Shown here: positions 1 through 9,600 of the stretch, piece by piece
Layout of the letters: each line of letters begins with the position of its first letter
Numbering within the stretch: the first letter of the stretch is position 1
Assembly: GCA_947073545.1 (NCBI GenBank)
Contig: CAMTMP010000036.1
Span: 1 to 40,498 of the forward strand
Source of the DNA: an uncultured bacterium
Lineage (GTDB): Bacteria; Bacillota; Clostridia; Lachnospirales; Lachnospiraceae
DNA length: 40,498 nt
Direction: 5' to 3'
The notes under the pieces: model-generated
The model's database searches: none
What the model was told of the DNA's origin: nothing
What the model saw: only the letters and a program-made list of their open reading frames with translations
Position numbers and translations under genes: made by a program

Positions 1-117
1 GGACAGCTTGGTTTAAATGCCAGCGCCTTCGAACGTCTCTCACAGGCCAAGCTCGAGGAAATGCAGATCCAGATGGCGTGGATAGCATCTTGTAAAATCC
101 AAAATAATGGCATATAA
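1..117 (+). pseudogene. truncated tape-measure protein fragment
   Basis: Bases 1-77 are identical to bases 6513-6589 inside the large tape-measure gene and are read in the same frame (GQLGLNASAFERLSQ...). After base 77 the match stops abruptly, the sequence turns AT-rich, and the frame runs 13 more codons to a TAA at 115-117. This is the 3' end of a second tape-measure copy cut off by the toxin-antitoxin cassette; the rest lies left of the window. The identity is seen directly. Whether the missing part is a full duplicate gene or only a fragment cannot be told here. Confidence 0.75.
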
Positions 118-118
118 T
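90..118 (+). promoter_or_regulatory. sigma-A-type promoter of the MNT-HEPN cassette
   Basis: TTGTAA (90-95) and a perfect TATAAT (113-118) are separated by exactly 17 bases. They sit just inside the AT-rich insert and about 50 bases before the MNT start codon, so the cassette brings its own promoter. Confidence 0.6.
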
Positions 119-168
119 GATAAAAACATTAAAAAACCATATATAAAATCAGAGAAGGTGATACATTT

Positions 169-510
169 ATGCCCAAATCTATAAATACCCTGCTGGAAGA
201 ATATATAAAAGTAATAAGCGAAATTTATGGACAGCATCTAAAATCTGTAATTTTATATGGTTCTTATGCTAGAGGCGATTTTAGAATAGATTCAGATATT
301 GATATTATGATTCTGGTAGATTTGGAAGATTCAGAAATTGAACATCACCGTAAGCAGTTATCATGGAACACATATGACTTTAACGATACGCATAACTCTG
401 ACATTAAACCCATAACAAAAAATGATGCACATTTCAGAAAATGGCTTGGAGTTTATCCTTTTTACACCAATATACAAGCTGAAGGAGTTAAACTGTATGG
501 AATCACATGA
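169..510 (+). CDS. MNT-family nucleotidyltransferase (antitoxin of a HEPN-MNT pair)
   Basis: A 113-aa protein with the minimal nucleotidyltransferase signature: GSYARGD at about residues 31-37, followed by SDIDIMILVD, giving the paired metal-binding Asp residues of the pol-beta fold. In HEPN-MNT toxin-antitoxin systems the MNT partner neutralises the HEPN RNase; in studied cases it does so by adding AMP to a tyrosine near the HEPN active site. The ATG follows a good ribosome site (GAAGGTGAT). The last 14 bases overlap the downstream HEPN gene, the usual coupled arrangement. Base composition is far more AT-rich than the phage genes on either side, indicating separate acquisition. The family call is firm; the antitoxin role is inferred from the partner. 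Confidence 0.85.
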   Translation: MPKSINTLLEEYIKVISEIYGQHLKSVILYGSYARGDFRIDSDIDIMILVDLEDSEIEHHRKQLSWNTYDFNDTHNSDIKPITKNDAHFRKWLGVYPFYTNIQAEGVKLYGIT

Positions 511-925
511 AAAGGGAACCGTTGGTGATTTAGCACGCTATCGCCTTGAGATAGCAAAGAAAGATTTACAAGCCGCCATCATTCTGATGAAAGAGCAGGA
601 ATACCAGGGTGCAAACAATCGGGCTTATTATGCCATTTACCACGCAATATCCGCTGTTCACGCATTAGATGAAAAATCATATAAACGCCATAAAGATACA
701 TTAGCTAACTTCAATAAAAACTATGTAAAAACTGAAATTTTTCCCAAGACTTTCGGTAGGAAAATTTCAGTTGCGGAAGAAATCCGCCATGCCAGCGATT
801 ATGATGATTTTTACATTGCTACAAGGGAACAGGCCGAAGAACAAATCACAACGGCAAAAGAGTTAATCGAGATGATCTATGCCTATTGTTTAAATCGTAT
901 TATGGGAAAAAATGAGAGACGTTAA
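497..925 (+). CDS. HEPN-domain protein (toxin of a HEPN-MNT pair)
   Basis: A 142-aa all-helical protein. The N-terminal half has RAYYAIYH, which fits the R-x(4-6)-H motif of HEPN RNases; this is followed by KTEIFPKTFGR and a conserved EEIRHASDYDD segment typical of MNT-linked HEPN proteins. The ATG at 497 is chosen over an earlier in-frame ATG at 422 because it has GGAG 10 bases upstream, matches the normal family N-terminus and leaves only a 14-base overlap with the MNT gene. Likely role: RNA cleavage when released from the MNT partner, serving plasmid/phage stabilisation or phage defence. The catalytic reading is inferred from the motif. Confidence 0.82.
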   Translation: MESHEKGTVGDLARYRLEIAKKDLQAAIILMKEQEYQGANNRAYYAIYHAISAVHALDEKSYKRHKDTLANFNKNYVKTEIFPKTFGRKISVAEEIRHASDYDDFYIATREQAEEQITTAKELIEMIYAYCLNRIMGKNERR

Positions 926-1010
926 TATTTGAAAAATAAGTTTAATATTAGGATGGCCGCGTAAAGGGCGTATGTATCAACGCATGCGTCTCTTTTTATT
1001 CCTCTGCACC

Positions 1011-1077
1011 CCGCCAGAATACAGAAATTTACTCAGATTTCACTTTCTGTACTGTGGCGGTCTGCAGGCTGGCAGAC
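1011..1077 (+). other. two stem-loops upstream of the tape-measure gene
   Basis: CCGCCA (1011-1016) pairs with TGGCGG (1055-1060), and TACAGAAA (1020-1027) pairs with TTTCTGTA (1044-1051). A second hairpin, GTCTGC/GCAGAC, sits at 1060-1077. GC-rich phage-like sequence resumes at about 950. No convincing gene lies between the HEPN gene and 1130. There is no T-run, so these are probably mRNA structures in the leader of the tape-measure gene and not terminators. Confidence 0.45.
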
Positions 1078-1129
1078 TTATGAAACAGAAAAACCAACCA
1101 ACTACAAAACCAAAAAGGAGGACCTTTCT

Positions 1130-2341
1130 ATGGACAATTCTTCGATGGAATCAAGGAACAATTCTGAAATTCCAGCCGAAACCACAAATGATCTTTCAGA
1201 AGCTGTAAGACTGCTGTCCGACGGGTTCTCGGGTATTTCGAAATTCTTTGGTTTACAGGAATACCTGAAGAAAATCCCGGAAGAAGCCATAAAGGTTGAC
1301 GCCGCCATGACACAGTTAAGCCAGTCCAGCGGCGCATCCGCTTCCGAGCTTCGCATTTACTTTGATCAGGCAGCGGAAAGCGCACGCAGATACGGCATCT
1401 CCATCAGCGACCTGCTCGGGGTCACCGCTGAGTGGAGCCGCATGGGTTATGGTCTGCCGGACGCCCATGCGCTGGCGGAAGCCGCTGCCCTTTACAGCCA
1501 CATCACCGGCATGGATGTCGGGGCATCCAATGAGGCTCTGGTTTCCACGGTACAGGGCTTACAGCTTGAGGCCGGGGAGGTAGAGCAGCTTCTTGACATG
1601 CTGGCAAAAACAGGGCATGACCTTTCTATTGATCCCGCCGGAATCGGTAAAGCGTTACAGGAAAGCGCGGCTTCCTTCCGCGCCGCAGACACAGACCTGT
1701 CACAGACCATCGCGCTGGTTGCCGGAGCTGACAGTGTCATTGCCGATCCAGGTACGGTTTCTGATTTATGGAACGCCGTGGAAACCCACATTTATGGCGC
1801 AAAGCTGGAGCTGGAGGCGGCAGGCGTAGAAACTGACGGGATGTTATCATCCACTGCACAGTTGCGGGATCTGGTGCAAAACCTGACAGGCTTTGATATC
1901 ATGGCCGATTCCGCGGGCACACAGCTAAAAGATCTCTACAGTATCGTTGTGGGGATTGGAAGTGAATGGCAAAACCTGTCTGCATCCGAACAGAACGGAC
2001 TGCTGGACGCCCTTGCCGGGTCACAGGGAAATGCCCTCGGTTCCGTGCTTGACAATATCTCCGCCATTGAGACTGCCTATCAGTCAGCGGGTAATGCTTC
2101 CGGCTCCGCTTTGGCGGCACAGGAGAAATACGAACAGGGAATCCGGTATTCACTTGACCGTCTGGAAGCGTCTTTCCAGCAGTTTGCGGACACGCTTGCG
2201 GGCGATGGCCTGCTGAAAGGAATTGCAGATTTTGGGAACGGCGCGGTAAATGTACTGGATTCCGTTACAGACAAGATCGGCGCATTAGGGACGATTGGTA
2301 CCACCATCGGCGCTGTCGCCGGTGCAAAAAACTTGGGTTAG
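1130..2341 (+). CDS. phage tail tape-measure protein, exon 1 (N-terminal 403 aa)
   Basis: The N-terminal domain of a siphophage tape-measure protein, which sets tail length and escorts DNA into the host. The 403 aa include the family-typical stretch VDAAMTQLSQSSGASASE, a long Ala/Ser/Gln-rich helical region and the hydrophobic end LGTIGTTIGAVAG. The ATG at 1130 has a strong ribosome site (AAAGGAGG, 8 bases upstream). The frame meets a TAG at 2339-2341 directly after ...AKNLG, far too early for this family. Base 2338 is the U expected at a group I 5' splice site, pairing as U.G with the guide at 2371-2376. Coding therefore most likely stops at 2338 and resumes at 3669. Without splicing this would be a truncated gene. 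Confidence 0.85.
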   Translation: MDNSSMESRNNSEIPAETTNDLSEAVRLLSDGFSGISKFFGLQEYLKKIPEEAIKVDAAMTQLSQSSGASASELRIYFDQAAESARRYGISISDLLGVTAEWSRMGYGLPDAHALAEAAALYSHITGMDVGASNEALVSTVQGLQLEAGEVEQLLDMLAKTGHDLSIDPAGIGKALQESAASFRAADTDLSQTIALVAGADSVIADPGTVSDLWNAVETHIYGAKLELEAAGVETDGMLSSTAQLRDLVQNLTGFDIMADSAGTQLKDLYSIVVGIGSEWQNLSASEQNGLLDALAGSQGNALGSVLDNISAIETAYQSAGNASGSALAAQEKYEQGIRYSLDRLEASFQQFADTLAGDGLLKGIADFGNGAVNVLDSVTDKIGALGTIGTTIGAVAGAKNLG

Positions 2342-3668
2342 CATAAAACAGATCACGCAGAATGTGCGAGGCTCAATATATACCCCGTGCCGGGGTGGAA
2401 ATCCCCGGGCAAAACACTAAGAACTGTATGGAAATGCAGGAGGGTATATTGGTAAAATCAACTGCGGCCGCTATACCGCAGACCTCCGATATGGCTGTGT
2501 GTGAACTACGCAGTCTCCGGATTTCGCAAGAACCGGACAAGGACAAGAACAGCTCATGTGACTCGTCATGTAGCATGATGACTTAACTTGCAGAGAGGCG
2601 TACTGCCCGTCAGGGCAAGTGCCGCTCCCATCGACTACCAGGAGGGCGCAGGTATCTTTATAATACCCGCGAAGGCATAGTCAGACCCCTGCCATTGAGC
2701 GTGGCAGTGAAAAAGTTCACCGCAGCTATGCGGCGCGTTAAAAATAGCGGGCAGCTATGCCCTGCCATATGATGACTTCCAAAAACATGTATGGCTAAAA
2801 TAGTATGGGAATCGCAGAGGCTTTAGAATGAGCTGTGAAGAGGCGGACTGCACAGGGTATTCCCTCGTGTCAGGTTCCGCCATATGGATTTTCTAAGATA
2901 TTCCGACGGCGGCTGTGAAAAGCGGACGAAACCGCCCTCTATTCGCCATCCGGGCTCATTTCGGGCTTTCCGGGACATCCGTGTCCCGGAATTTCTGGAT
3001 GCTGGACGGAATATAAGAAAATCTCATATATCTCCACAGGACAACTTCGGGAAAACCCTGCGCAGTCCGCCGCAAACAGAATCTAAGGCTTCCATTTATG
3101 CCCGCAGTTCGCGCAGCGGTTCACGGTACTGCCGGAACCGACAAAGCCTGTCAGAAGGGAATACCCTCTCTGGCCTGCAGTGATGTTGGCGGAACCGCAT
3201 CTGGGACAGTGAACTTGATTTTGCTCCTGTTGATTAACTTGATTCCTCTGTTCTAATTGATTTTTAAACTGCGATAGTTTAAGTCCATATTCAATAATAT
3301 CTTTTTGTTTGAGTTCAATCATTGCATCAATTATTTCTGTTGAATGTGTGACATCGTATATAGTATGCGCATCCTCGTTACTAATAATAGGTTGAATATT
3401 CATTTCTTCTATCATTTTATTAATTTCATAATCAGACATTTTGACATATTGCTCTTTTGTTACATTAAATATTATTTCGGTTCCACCACAAAAACATTTT
3501 CTATCAGCCTCTATAGGTACTAATCCTCTTGAACCACATTTAGGGCATATCCTCGCTTCTAGTGCCATACTAATTATCCTTTCATTTTTATTTTTTATCT
3601 ATATTACTACATGTAGTCAATAATTGGAAGTTATTTATTATATGAACTCTGATATTATTTCTGATGCG
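2339..3668 (+). ncRNA. group I intron interrupting the tape-measure gene
   Basis: The sequence can be folded as a group I ribozyme. P1: exon TTGGGT (2333-2338) pairs with guide GCTCAA (2371-2376), with U.G at the splice site. P2: 2378-2385 with 2442-2449, capped by a CCGGGG/CCCCGG hairpin. P3 candidate: CCTCC (2483-2487) with GGAGG (2641-2645). A J5/4-P4-like string TTAACTTGCAG (2583-2593). P6: about 2594-2599 with 2621-2627. P7: GACTA (2633-2637) with TAGTC (2678-2682). P8: GGTAT/ATACC. J8/7: AAGGCA. P9: CTGCCA/TGGCAG. P10: TGTGCGAG (2363-2370) pairs perfectly with CTCGCACA (3669-3676), placing the terminal G at 3668 and the join at a codon boundary. The 3' part holds more hairpins, including a perfect 10-bp stem at 2968-2991, and an antisense zinc-ribbon gene. 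No homing-endonuclease motif is seen. Splicing itself is inferred. Confidence 0.82.
3083..3568 (-). CDS. double zinc-ribbon protein of unknown function
   Basis: A 161-aa protein with one zinc ribbon at each end. The N-terminal one has CPKCG at about residues 9-13 and CFCGG near 26-30. The C-terminal one has CPRCGSANITAGQRGYSLLT followed by RCANCGHKWKP. The middle is a charged, Gln/Asn-rich helical linker. The ATG at 3568 has a modest ribosome site (AAAGGAT). The gene lies antisense inside the group I intron. Its 5' half is AT-rich while the C-terminal ribbon is GC-richer. It does not show LAGLIDADG, GIY-YIG or His-Cys motifs, so I do not call it a homing enzyme. The C-terminal ribbon type recurs in clostridial prophage and host proteins. 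Function is unknown; nucleic-acid or protein binding is possible. Confidence 0.8.
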   Translation of the reverse strand: MALEARICPKCGSRGLVPIEADRKCFCGGTEIIFNVTKEQYVKMSDYEINKMIEEMNIQPIISNEDAHTIYDVTHSTEIIDAMIELKQKDIIEYGLKLSQFKNQLEQRNQVNQQEQNQVHCPRCGSANITAGQRGYSLLTGFVGSGSTVNRCANCGHKWKP

Positions 3669-6600
3669 CTCGCACAAGTCACAGAAAATGGTATTGGATT
3701 AGGTAATATATTCAATAAATTTAATATTGATAGATATAAAAATGTTATCGATGATTTTAAGATGTTAAGATTCGATAATGATATTTTTAAACTAGATGAT
3801 GGCAAAGCAAACTGGTCCGCAATAGCCAAAGCCATCGGCGACTGCGACGACACCGCTCTCTCCTACTTCAAAACACTTGAAGACGGCAACGGCACAATCA
3901 ACAATCAGGCTGCTTCCATGGAAGGCCTGTCCAAACATCTTGAAAAAACAGGAAAAGGCTTCGCTTCCGCCGCTGTTAAAACAACCCTGCTGAACTCTGC
4001 CCTCAATGCGGGCATCTTTCTGGCTGTCTCTCTGGCTATTCAGGCCATTTCCACCGCTATTGATAACTACATCCACAGGGTGGAAAACGCAAGGGAACGC
4101 ACTGCTGAACTGCTTGACGAGTTCCAGCAGAGAAACGACTCCCTCTCCGGCCATAAAAAGGTGGTTTCTGAGTCTGCTGACCGCTATTCCCAGCTCTCGG
4201 AAGGCGTTGACCTGTCTACCAATGAAAACCGCTCCCTTTCCACACAGGAGTATGAGGAGTTTCTCGCCATCAATAAACAGCTTGCCGATTCCTTCCCCGG
4301 ACTGACAAAGGGAATTGACGAGAACGGCAATGCCATCCTCTCCCTCGGCGCCAACGGTATGACCGCAAAAGCCCAGCTCGAGGAACTGTTACAGACGGAG
4401 GAAGACTTAAGCAACTTTAAGACCGCCCAAGGGCTGGAAGAATCGTTTGCAGGCATCTACACTTACATAGAAGAAGCGGCACAGGCTTCCGCCGAACTGG
4501 AAGGCACAGTCGCAGACTCCAATGAAGTCCTTGCGCATCTGCAGAAAGCCGCGCCAAACGATATCAAACTGGATGACAGTCCCAACCAGCTGCTTTTCAG
4601 CGGAAACATAGACAATGACGCAGAACTGAATTACTTAAACGCCCTTACTTCCTCCTCACGGGAGTTCTGGAAATCCTTAGACGGTTTAAGACGGGTAGAG
4701 CTTGCCGGTATTGGGATCAACGATGCCACACTTTTTACAACTTCCTATACCGAAGACGGGGCCTTTGAAATGTACTCACAGGCATACAGGCTCACAGATG
4801 AGGAAAAGGCCTCTCTGGAAGCCATTATGAAAGACAATGTTTCCACTGCAGACGGCGCACTTCTGGATTCCATCGGAGCGCAGTCTCAGGAACTACAGGC
4901 AAAGGTCATGCAGGGAGAAAACGCATGGCGGGATTTTGTCCCGTCTCTGGTCTCCGGTATGCAGTCCAAACAGACCTTTCAGGATCTGGCTCCCGATCTG
5001 CAGGACACTGCCATACAGTTCGTGGAGGAGCTTGATTACAGCTGCGCTTCCGCCATGAATGAATGGGACCCCGACCCTTACGCCTTTATCCGGGATAAGA
5101 TCATCGTCCCTTTGGGCGGGCTGGACGCATCAGACCAGCAGCTTGTGAGCGACAGTCTCCGGAGTCTGCTTACTCTGGACAGGAACGCTCTAAGCATCGA
5201 CGAGCTGGAGGAACAGATAACCGCTTATTCAACTGAAATTGCCAAAGAGCTGAATATAGACCCCATCGAATTAAAGGCGATGCTGGGGCTTGATCAAGAC
5301 GATACGAAGGAACGGCTGGAACAGTCCATCCGTGACATTACGGACGATCATGGCATTTCTGACCGGAAGCAGTACGCTGAATTATCGGAATTAACAGGAA
5401 ATTTTACTAAAAAACAGGCAGAACTCTGGCTGGAAGCAACCCGCGGTGCAGAAAATGCGCAGCAGGCTGCCCGGATGTACCATGAAGCCTTAGAAAAAGC
5501 GAACCATGCAGAAATGGAACCGCCGCTTAAGGCAGACGCCTTTACCGTGATGGAGAACATGGAAGCAAAACTGAAACCGACGCTAAAATCCTTAAAATCC
5601 GCCTATGAAACCATATTTGCAGATGGATTCCACATAGACGCCACAGATTTTGAAGCGCTGGAAAGCATCCGTTCCACCATTGACTCCCTGCGCAAAACAG
5701 AAGGTCCTGATTTCCATTTCGACATGGAATCCTTCAACCGTTTCGCCGCCATCATGACTGACGCTGACACCACACAGGCACAGGCGAAACAGGCTTTCAC
5801 TGATCTGGCCGTCTCCATTTATCAGGCTGGCACAGCCACTAACGGGCTGACGCAGGAAACTGCCGGACTTTTCTCCGGACTGCTGTCATCGCTTGGCATT
5901 GTCAACGCGGATGAACTGGCCATGCGTGCGCTCGCCGAATCGAAGGGTGCAGCCCTCATCGCATCCCACAACCTTGCGGAAGCCTCACGCGTAGACATGT
6001 TTAATCTGTTAAACGAAGGGCAGGCCGCAGGTATTACCCGTGAAATGATTTACCAGTTAGCCGCTTCTGAGATCGCCTACAACACCACCGGTTTAAGCGT
6101 AGAAGAAAAGATTGCCAAACTCGGGGAACTGGCCTCCGCCTACAATGACACAGCCACCTCCGCCCTTGCCGCCTCCGCTGCCAACCGGATAGCAAACGGA
6201 CGTGGCGATTATGAGACAATCCTGTCCGATATGATGGCAAGTATCAAAAGGCAGACAGACTCCTTTAAAATAGAGTTTGACCCCATAAAGCCCGGAAAGA
6301 CCGGTTCTTCAGGCGCAGCCGCCAAAGCCGCCAAAACCGAAACCGACGCCCTCTCCGGCCTGAACTCCGAGATGGACAAGCTCCAGTCTGCTTACAAATC
6401 CCTCTGTGACATCAGGGACACCTATAACCAGAACGGGAAGATTACCGCAGACCAGTATCAGGCGCTTACAAACATGGGCTTCCTCTTCCTCTCGCAGCTT
6501 GTGGACGAGAACGGACAGCTTGGTTTAAATGCCAGCGCCTTCGAACGTCTCTCACAGGCCAAGCTCGAGGAAATGCAGATCCAGATGGCAAGAAATGCCA

Positions 6601-9600
6601 CGGACACCATCAACGGCTTAAAAACCGAAGCGGCGGCGGTAGAATATCTCACCTACGCCAACGAACAGCTTCGCGACGCGGCGCTCGGAGCCGCGGAAGC
6701 ACAGCTTAAGGCCGCTGTAGACAACGCCAGCGCGCGCGGCGGCAAGCAGGCCGAAGCCGCCAAACAGATTTATCAGGGTTATCAGGCCGCCAAGCAGATG
6801 GCCGAAAAGGTGGATTTCTCCTTTACGCCCGCCGCCTCCTCTTCCACCGCTGCTCCTGCCACGAAAACGGAACCGCCGAAAGAGGAACCCGCCGCCAATC
6901 CCATGGATGCTTACAATAAAGAGAAGTCTCTTCTGGAACACATGCTGGCCATGGACCAGATCTCCAAGGCGGAATACTACGAAAAACTGCTCGCTCTGGC
7001 AAAGGGTTCTTTCGAGGGCGATGCGGAACATCAGGATCAGATCTGGGACGCGGAAGAATCTTACCGCGATTATCTGGAATCCATCAAAGAAACCTACAAC
7101 TGGATCGAAATCTTTCTGGAAAACCTCTCCAAAAAAACCGCCGCGCTGATCGACAAAGCGGGCAGATTTATTTCATGGTCAAAGAAAAACGCCATGATTA
7201 ACCGGGCGGTAAAGGCCACGGACAAACAAATTTCCGGGCAGAATAACGCCTACGTCTACTATGCGGAAAAAGCAAGACGGGTTGGGTTAAGCAACGCCTA
7301 CATCGATAAAATCCAAAACGGCACGCTGACCATGGAAGACATGCAAAACGAGGCTCTTTCGGATAAGATCGAAAAGTATCAGGAATGGTATGACAAGATG
7401 GCGGCCTGCGAGGACGCCGTCACAGATCTCTACGACCAGGAGCGCGACCTCATCAGGCAGAAAATGGACAATGTGCTGGATTATTACAGCGACCTGGACT
7501 CCTACATGTCCTCCATCGTTTCAAAGATAGACAGCTTTATCTCCCTGACAGACGAAATGGGTAAGCGCAGTTCCCTCTCCGACCTTCTGGAACAATTTGC
7601 CGCAGTCAATGAGCAGGCCGCACACTTCCGCTCCCAGACAACGGCCACCCGGGAAGACACAAAAGAGAATCTCTTCGAAAGTTCCGAACGGGTAAAAGCT
7701 GCAGAAGAGAAGGAAAAGGAGGAACTGGTCTCCTCTCTCGCTTCACAGAAAACACATGTCGAATCGGGAGCCAAGAATACAGGTACCTACCAAAAACTTT
7801 TGAAGGAAATCGCCAAAGCATCGACAGCGGAAGAAAAGAAAAAGGCTGAGTTGGACGCTGTCGAAGCCAAAAACAAGATCGACAAGAACGATTCCGAGAA
7901 AGTCAGAAAACGGAAAGAATCAAATATCGCGCCAAAGAAAACCGCCCACGAAAAGGCGAAGAAAAAACGGGAAGATCTGGAGGCCAAAAAGAAACAACTG
8001 GAAGAAAACGCCACCGCGGACACCATCGTGGAATACGCCAAACTGTACGATACGGAGCAGACTCTTTTAGCCAGACAGAAAAAGAAGGAGGCGCAGGGAA
8101 AAACCTTATCCAAGGCCGACGCCAAAAAGCTGGCGGACACACAGGCCAAAATGGCGGAAATCTCCGGCGAAAGAAACGCTGCCATCAATGAACTGGAAAA
8201 CCGGCTCGCCATCGCAAAAGGAGACAAGGCCGAAGAAACCGAGGCGGAAAAGCTGAAAAACCGGCTCGCCGCAATCATCGGCAGGGAAGAAGACGGAAAA
8301 GACAGGGTCGGTTCCGGCATCAAAGAGTCCGCCACCTACCGGAAACTCTTAAAAGATATCGCCGACAAAGAAGCGGCGATCGAGAAAGAACAGAATAAAT
8401 ACAACGGCAAAAAGGCAAGTAAGGCACAGCTGGACGCACAGAAAAAGAAGCTGGATCAAATGAGCGCACAGCTTGCCGCCTACAACGAAAAGAAATCGGC
8501 GCTGGAAAAAAACGCCACCGCAGACACCATCGCAGAGTACAGCAAGGTATACGATTCCTTTCGCAAACTTCAGGATAAGCTGGACAGCGGAAAAGTCCTG
8601 TCCGCTTCCGACTGGAAAAAATACAATACCTACAGCGACCAGTTACAGCAGTTTGCCGACGAGAGGGAAGCCACCGTCAAATCTTTAAGCGAACAGCTCG
8701 AAAAACTCCAGAATCCCGGCGATAAGGCTGCCAACATCAAACGCGAGTATGAGGAAGCCTCCGAGGACATCCGCGAAAGCTATAAGAATCAAATCGACTC
8801 CATAGACTCCGGCATGAAAGCCTCCGGCCAGTACAAAAATCTGCTCGCCCAAAAGCAACGTCTGGAAAACAAGCGCGACAGCGCAAAAGGACTGACCGCC
8901 GCCGAGGAAAAGGCGCTTAGAAAATACACGGCAGAGCTTGACGCGCTGGAAAAGGGAGCCACCGGAGACAACGTCGCAAACTACATGAAAACATGGGAGC
9001 AGTGGTACGCCCTCCGGCTAAAGATTGACAAAGGTACGGCCTTAAGCAAAACGGACGCCGCAAAATACGACGAACTAAGTTCCAGGCTCGAAGGCTGGAA
9101 CGAGGAAAAGCAGTCCCGGATCAACGACCTCTTATCTCTGATGGAGGACGATCTGGAAAAGCTCCGTAAATCTAACGATGAGAATCTGGCCGACGCGGAG
9201 GCTGAGACCAACAGCTATTACTCCACCGTGTACGGGCTGGCGAAACAGATCGCCGAGTACAATTTAACCGCCCTGAACGAACAGCTTTCCTGTCTGGACG
9301 CCTATATCAGCTACTACAGTGATCTCGTATCGCTCTACGACCGGTTCTCCGGCGACAAACTTTCCCGTCTTATGACGGATCTGGACGAAGGCGCCTTATC
9401 CGATCAGGTCAGCGTATATGAAAAGTATCTGGACACGCTGACCTCGAAATACGATGCAACGCTCTCCCAAATCAATGAGTACAAACAGCTTCTCGATGCC
9501 ATCGACACCAACGATTTCCAGTCGTCCATGTCCCTGTTTCAAAAGGCCATGGACAATTATCAGGCTTCCGGCAACACGGAGATGGCGGACAGGCTGCAGG

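Noticed and set aside
972..1208. 78-codon open frame before the tape-measure gene
   Set aside because: No ribosome site, runs into the tape-measure start in another frame and covers two hairpins.
2339..2341. The TAG after ...AKNLG as a simple nonsense mutation making a pseudogene
   Set aside because: P1, P2, P7, P8, P9 and the 8-bp P10 give a coherent intron with a frame-restoring join, which a random stop would not.
2364..2910. Group II intron (GTGCG at 2364), IscB omega/HEARO RNA, or ROOL/GOLLD-type large RNA
   Set aside because: No domain V, no reverse transcriptase and no IscB/TnpB gene are present, and the GACTA...AAGGCATAGTC core plus P1/P10 fits group I better. A covariance search would settle it.
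2884..3183. 99-codon open frame on the + strand
   Set aside because: No ribosome site, no recognisable protein features, Arg/Ser-rich reading of structured RNA, and it overlaps the antisense zinc-ribbon gene.
7787..8335. 182-codon minus-strand open frame inside the tape-measure gene
   Set aside because: Ser/Phe-rich shadow of Lys/Glu/Ala coding on the other strand, with no ribosome site.
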